DNA from: Bacillota bacterium
GTDB taxonomy: Bacteria; Bacillota; Clostridia; Lachnospirales; Lachnospiraceae
DNA length: 64,000 bases
Reading direction: 5' to 3'
Assembly: GCA_023391695.1 (NCBI GenBank)
Contig: JAEWAK010000011.1
Coordinates: 1-64,000, forward strand
Positions 60,229 to 64,000 of the stretch are shown piece after piece. Numbering within the stretch: the stretch's first letter is position 1; every line of letters starts with the position of its first letter. The translations under genes were made by a program, and so were the position numbers. The notes under the pieces are model-generated. The model was not told the origin of the DNA and ran no database searches. It saw nothing but the letters and a program-made list of their open reading frames with translations.

Positions 60229-62407
60229 GGTACCGATTTTTTTGTCAGCTGTACTGCTTTTATCCCTTCTGTCAGGGATCTCTGTCCGTTCAGAAAAATT
60301 AGAGGCCGCAACTAATTTTAAGGACGGAATCTATTCCATACCGGTAAGCCTGTGGAATGCTTCTAAGAATGAAGCTTCCATGGGAAACAAGTCTCTTTAC
60401 CAGGCGGGAAAATTAGTGGTATCTGAGGGGAATGCCGTCTTATTTATGATGTTTACCGGTATGGAATTCTCCGGAATGTCAGGATATCTGATGCAGCTGG
60501 ATTTAATGGAAGATATTCAGTTTAATGAATTTAAGTATCCGAAAGATTATACTTTAATACCTGCTGAGGTAATATCCGCTTATGCAGTGGTGGATGAATT
60601 TAACGGCCCGGATTCTGCGGATATCAACTGTGCGGGGAAACGGTATCCGAAGGTAGTTTCACTGCCGGTCGAAACAGGGACAGAATATACCTGGATCCAT
60701 GTGTATGTACCCGTCATGGGAAGCTTAGGCTTTGGGGATCAGGTATGCAGGATAAAGCTTTCTTATGATGGCCTAAAAGAAATGACGGAAGAAGAGAAGG
60801 AATTTTGGCAGGAACAGGAACAGGACGAGGCAGAGAATGGGGAAAAAGAAGAAGGCGGTCAGAGCGAAAATACAGACAGCGTGGAACCACCCGTAAACGG
60901 AGCGGAAACGGACCGTGATGAGGGAACAGATCTGCCGGATAATGAAGATAGTACGAATACGGAGGAAGGGGCGGAAGAAGACCCGAATCATACAAAAAAT
61001 ACCAGTAATGCTGAAAAAGACAATAATACGGAAAAAGACGATTATACAGAAAAAGACGGTAATGCGGATAGTCAAACGGATAAATCGGAACTGAATAAAG
61101 TAATAACCGGGGCAGAAGCCATGCTGAAGAAAAAAGAGGAATATACCGAGGCGGGCCTCATCAAATTACAGGCAGCGGTGGAAGCTGCCAAAAAGGTAGT
61201 AAACAGTACTGCCGCAACGCAGAATATGTTGGATGCGCAGCTGGCTGCATTACGGGAGGCAATAAAGGAAACGGTAAAAAAACCGGCAGAGCTGCTGGAT
61301 AAAGAAAATTTGGAAGATGGAAAATACAGTGTTTCTATTGATTTATGGCACGCTACCTCGGATAAGGCCTCCATGGGGAATCCAGCTTTTAACCATGAGG
61401 CTTTGCTTACGGTTGAAAAGGGCATCTATACCCTAGAGATTTCCACACGCCCCATGACGGTGGGCCCCATAACTGCCTGCCTGCAAACCCTGCAGATAAA
61501 GCAGGCGGACGGAACCTATCAATATGCTGCCATTACAGCCAGAAATAATCCGGATGGGCAGCCCAGCATTTTTAAGCTGCAGTTACCCTCCAGAGAGGAA
61601 TACATAGAAGTTCTCATAGACCCTAAGGTAGAGGTTATGGGGGAGGATCCCCTGCCCGCCAGGCTGAAAATAAGTTGGGATACCTTAACGGCCCAGTCCG
61701 AGGGGACAGTATTGAAAGAGAGTATAAAAGTGAATACTGTCGGACTAAAAAGCAGCAGTGTGGATATTACGGACCAGGTAACCGGGGTGAGAATAACCGC
61801 GGATGCAAATATAATTCCGGACGGCGCAGCAATGAAAGTAACGGTTATTAAGGCAGGAGAGGAATACCAAAAGGCAGAAGAACTTCTGGAAGGAACAAAA
61901 ACCCTTTTGGCCCTTTATGACATTTCCTTTACCACACAGGATTCCGAAACAGAACCTGCCGGTATGGTGCAGGTATATCTGCCGGTTCCCGGTAATTTAC
62001 TCCCGGAGAAAACAGTGGTTTACCGGATAGAAGACAGCACAAAAACTTTGATGTCAGGAAAAGCGGAATCCGGTTATTATGTTTTTGCCACAAACCATTT
62101 CAGCCTCTTTGCCCTGGCAGAGGCGGAGGACAGGGAAGATAAGGAAGAACCCGCTATGGGAAATACCGGGTCTTTTACCCAGGACAAAACAGAGCAGGAT
62201 ATTGCGGAGACAGAGAAAGAATTGGCAGGACAGCCGTCTGTACAAAATACTTCAGAAAAATATTCCTCTCTTTCTGCTGCTGTCCCGGGGCAAAAGGCAG
62301 CCGTAATAATGCTTGGTATATCCGCAGCATGCTCAATAACAATAACTGTCCTTGTAATTCTTATAATAATCAAATCCGCTGAAAGAAGAAGGAGGCAATA
62401 TGAGTAA
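60206..62407 (+). CDS. Membrane-anchored two-NEAT protein
   Basis: 733-aa protein: signal peptide (~1-31), NEAT (~35-195), long acidic linker with TEKDNNTEKDDYTEKDGN-like repeats (~200-295), one FIVAR domain (~295-360), second NEAT (~370-510), a beta domain (~520-640) and a C-terminal membrane helix (~695-722) followed by RRRRQYE. It probably receives heme from outer NEAT proteins at the membrane. It overlaps the previous gene by 23 nt and the next by 8 nt. Confidence 0.85.
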   Translation: MFRLRLSKVPIFLSAVLLLSLLSGISVRSEKLEAATNFKDGIYSIPVSLWNASKNEASMGNKSLYQAGKLVVSEGNAVLFMMFTGMEFSGMSGYLMQLDLMEDIQFNEFKYPKDYTLIPAEVISAYAVVDEFNGPDSADINCAGKRYPKVVSLPVETGTEYTWIHVYVPVMGSLGFGDQVCRIKLSYDGLKEMTEEEKEFWQEQEQDEAENGEKEEGGQSENTDSVEPPVNGAETDRDEGTDLPDNEDSTNTEEGAEEDPNHTKNTSNAEKDNNTEKDDYTEKDGNADSQTDKSELNKVITGAEAMLKKKEEYTEAGLIKLQAAVEAAKKVVNSTAATQNMLDAQLAALREAIKETVKKPAELLDKENLEDGKYSVSIDLWHATSDKASMGNPAFNHEALLTVEKGIYTLEISTRPMTVGPITACLQTLQIKQADGTYQYAAITARNNPDGQPSIFKLQLPSREEYIEVLIDPKVEVMGEDPLPARLKISWDTLTAQSEGTVLKESIKVNTVGLKSSSVDITDQVTGVRITADANIIPDGAAMKVTVIKAGEEYQKAEELLEGTKTLLALYDISFTTQDSETEPAGMVQVYLPVPGNLLPEKTVVYRIEDSTKTLMSGKAESGYYVFATNHFSLFALAEAEDREDKEEPAMGNTGSFTQDKTEQDIAETEKELAGQPSVQNTSEKYSSLSAAVPGQKAAVIMLGISAACSITITVLVILIIIKSAERRRRQYE

Positions 62408-63368
62408 TAAGAAAGATAGAATAAGTATACAGGAATTTTCAAAGCTTAGAATTAAAGTGATTTGTATACTATTCGTTCTTGCGGTATTTAACTTTAGGGA
62501 AAGCCTGCCGGTTTTCGCAGCCGCGGGTGTCTATACCGCCACCGCCAATCCTTATTACCGCCATCCAGTCACCGGGATAGTGGAAGATGCGGGCAACAAC
62601 GAGGGAATCGGACAGGGAATGACGGAAAGTGTTTTGCACCCCGTTGCTCTCATTGAGGAAACGGAGGAAGGAAGTATCTATGTTACCGTAAGATTTTTTT
62701 TGGCGGAATATATTTCGGATGTAAAGTTTTGGACCCAGAAAAGAGAGGATACGGACTGGATCAGTATTTCCCATACTATTATGCAGGAGAATGCCGGGGA
62801 AGAGTACTGTACCGATTACCGGTTTCAGATTCCTGCCAAGGATGCAGTGGTAAAAAGCAGCTTTTTTGTTTCTCCAATGGGCAGAAATGTTATATTTTAT
62901 ATGGATTTTACGGACTTAAAAGAAGGAAGCTCGGACTTTATAGTAAGTGCCGGAGCGGATTCTGCCCATGGGGCAGAAATAACGGAGAGTGCCGGTGAAC
63001 TGCTTGCTTCGGCCCAGGGACTGGTTCTTTCGGATGTTACGCTTTTAACCTCCGGGCAGGACACGGAGGAAGGGAATGACGCCGGGTCGGTCCAGGTAGC
63101 AGGAACAGAATTCACAGGAACAAAAGATACAGGAACAAAAGATACAGAAACAAAAGTTATAGGAACAGTAGCTGCAGGAATAGAAATTACTGCGGCAGAA
63201 TCCCGGGGTACGGAAATAAAAGGAACAGAAACCGCAATTCCGTCCCTTCCCTGGAAGCTGGTCTGGCAGTGTATTCTGATCATCACCCTGCCGGGATTTC
63301 TGGTGGGAGCAGGTCTGCTGGCATTGCTGAGAATTTTGGGAAGAAAGGAAGAAGAAAATGAAAGATAA
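62400..63368 (+). CDS. Heme-binding Shp-domain protein
   Basis: 322-aa protein with a signal peptide (~1-41), then a domain beginning VYTATANPYYRHPVTGIVEDAGNN, which matches the streptococcal Shp heme-binding family. A Thr-rich linker with GTKDTGTKDTETK repeats (~240-275) precedes a C-terminal membrane helix (~292-313). Shp passes heme to the ABC transporter lipoprotein, here encoded by the next, overlapping gene. Confidence 0.85.
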   Translation: MSNKKDRISIQEFSKLRIKVICILFVLAVFNFRESLPVFAAAGVYTATANPYYRHPVTGIVEDAGNNEGIGQGMTESVLHPVALIEETEEGSIYVTVRFFLAEYISDVKFWTQKREDTDWISISHTIMQENAGEEYCTDYRFQIPAKDAVVKSSFFVSPMGRNVIFYMDFTDLKEGSSDFIVSAGADSAHGAEITESAGELLASAQGLVLSDVTLLTSGQDTEEGNDAGSVQVAGTEFTGTKDTGTKDTETKVIGTVAAGIEITAAESRGTEIKGTETAIPSLPWKLVWQCILIITLPGFLVGAGLLALLRILGRKEEENER

Positions 63369-64000
63369 AAGCCTTAAGCTGTTTTCTATTACTGTTCTTT
63401 GTATTTTTATTCTCTCCGGTTGTGTTGACCAAAGCGGGGGAGCAGTTAAGGCAAACGGCAATTCCCTCGAGATGAATGGCAAGCCGGAAGAGACAGACAG
63501 TGAAACAGTTGGGAGAAACACCGGCACTGGAAAAACGGAGGACCTGATAATCCTGGCCACTTCCATGGCAACCGTCGCCATCTGCGAGAAACTGGACCTT
63601 CCCCTGGACGGCATACCCGACAGCAACCTCTCCGAACCGCCAAAACGGTATAAGGACCTGCCAAGGATTGGGCTTGCCATGTCACCGGATATGGAAATAG
63701 TCGCTTCCATGAATCCGGACTGGATCTTATCACCGGTCAGTCTGATTTCGGATCTGAAGCCCAAATATGAAGCCATTGATACCAGTTACGCTTTCCTTAA
63801 TTTAAGCAGTGTGGCAGGGATGTACAAATCCATTGAAGAACTGGGGATTCTCTTTGACAGAGAGGAAGAAGCCAGGATATTAACGGGTGAATTTGAGAAC
63901 TTTTATAATACTTATAAAGAAAGCCATAAACAGTTTTCTTCCCCTTCCGTATTAATACTGATGGGGTTACCCGGGTCTTATGTAGCTGCCACGGAACATT
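63358..64000 (+). CDS. Heme ABC transporter substrate-binding lipoprotein, cut by window end
   Basis: 214 codons are visible; the gene continues beyond the window. It starts MKDKSLKLFS, has a lipobox ILSGC with C22 as lipidation site, then a linker and an ABC-type metal/heme binding fold opening DLIILATSMATVAICEKLDLPLDGIP, typical of IsdE/HtsA-type heme lipoproteins. It overlaps the Shp gene by 11 nt. Permease and ATPase genes are expected downstream. Confidence 0.82.
   Translation, partial: MKDKSLKLFSITVLCIFILSGCVDQSGGAVKANGNSLEMNGKPEETDSETVGRNTGTGKTEDLIILATSMATVAICEKLDLPLDGIPDSNLSEPPKRYKDLPRIGLAMSPDMEIVASMNPDWILSPVSLISDLKPKYEAIDTSYAFLNLSSVAGMYKSIEELGILFDREEEARILTGEFENFYNTYKESHKQFSSPSVLILMGLPGSYVAATEH

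Noticed and set aside
63045..63776. 243-codon minus-strand frame at the window end
   Set aside because: It is antisense to the Shp and heme lipoprotein genes; its Ser/Cys-rich runs are mirror images of the Thr-rich linker repeats.

Overview
The window reads as chromosome from an anaerobic, spore-forming, motile Firmicute of the Lachnospiraceae type. The pointers are spore-coat proteins beside an alcohol dehydrogenase, an orphan MotAB stator, strong GGAGG ribosome sites with many TTG starts, YesMN-type two-component control of a carbohydrate ABC system, and NEAT/Shp heme-uptake proteins carried on cell-wall-binding repeats. This assignment is inferred from gene content; there is no rRNA or tRNA in the window.

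Layout. 1-1705: the end of a secreted beta/gamma-crystallin-like protein and a possible 31-residue ORF. 1773-3686: a cyclic-di-GMP-I riboswitch with no gene in front of it, then an alcohol dehydrogenase and two coat-like proteins. 3979-5745: a Na/phosphate cotransporter. 5810-16930: a PrpR-type regulator divergent from a catabolic operon (four-carbon acid sugar kinase, Fe-alcohol dehydrogenase, DapA-like aldolase, PdxA-like dehydrogenase, YhcH protein, Nramp-like transporter, flavoprotein, SDR). 17055-18652: motAB. 18920-22314: 2-hydroxyacid dehydrogenase, LarA-like protein and AraC regulator. 22611-26734: ABC-2 exporter with its own two-component system. 26757-32808: cupin protein, ECF sigma factor with a repetitive partner, CNNM/CorC transporter behind a leader, two TetR regulators. 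32928-34304: radical SAM protein.

34971-42991 is a sugar locus: SDR, FGGY kinase, ribose-type ABC transporter and ROK regulator. 43076-51996 is a pectin-oligosaccharide locus: MalFG-like permeases, binding protein, YesM/YesN pair, GH88/105 hydrolase and Gfo/Idh oxidoreductase. 52317-64000 is a heme-acquisition locus: DtxR/MarR-like regulator, small secreted protein, giant NEAT surface protein, two more NEAT proteins, a Shp-domain protein and the start of a heme-binding lipoprotein.

The most interesting non-coding signals are: (1) a leader in front of the CNNM/CorC gene with a consensus promoter, a 33-codon ORF beginning with acidic and proline codons like MgtL, and nested terminators overlapping the end of that ORF; (2) four copies of a covarying pseudoknot-like element of about 70 nt, all between genes of operons; (3) the orphan c-di-GMP-I aptamer; (4) a 17-bp hairpin that buries the ribosome site of the LarA-like gene. 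Several MITE-like inverted repeats are scattered between operon genes, one of them just upstream of the start of an ABC ATPase gene.
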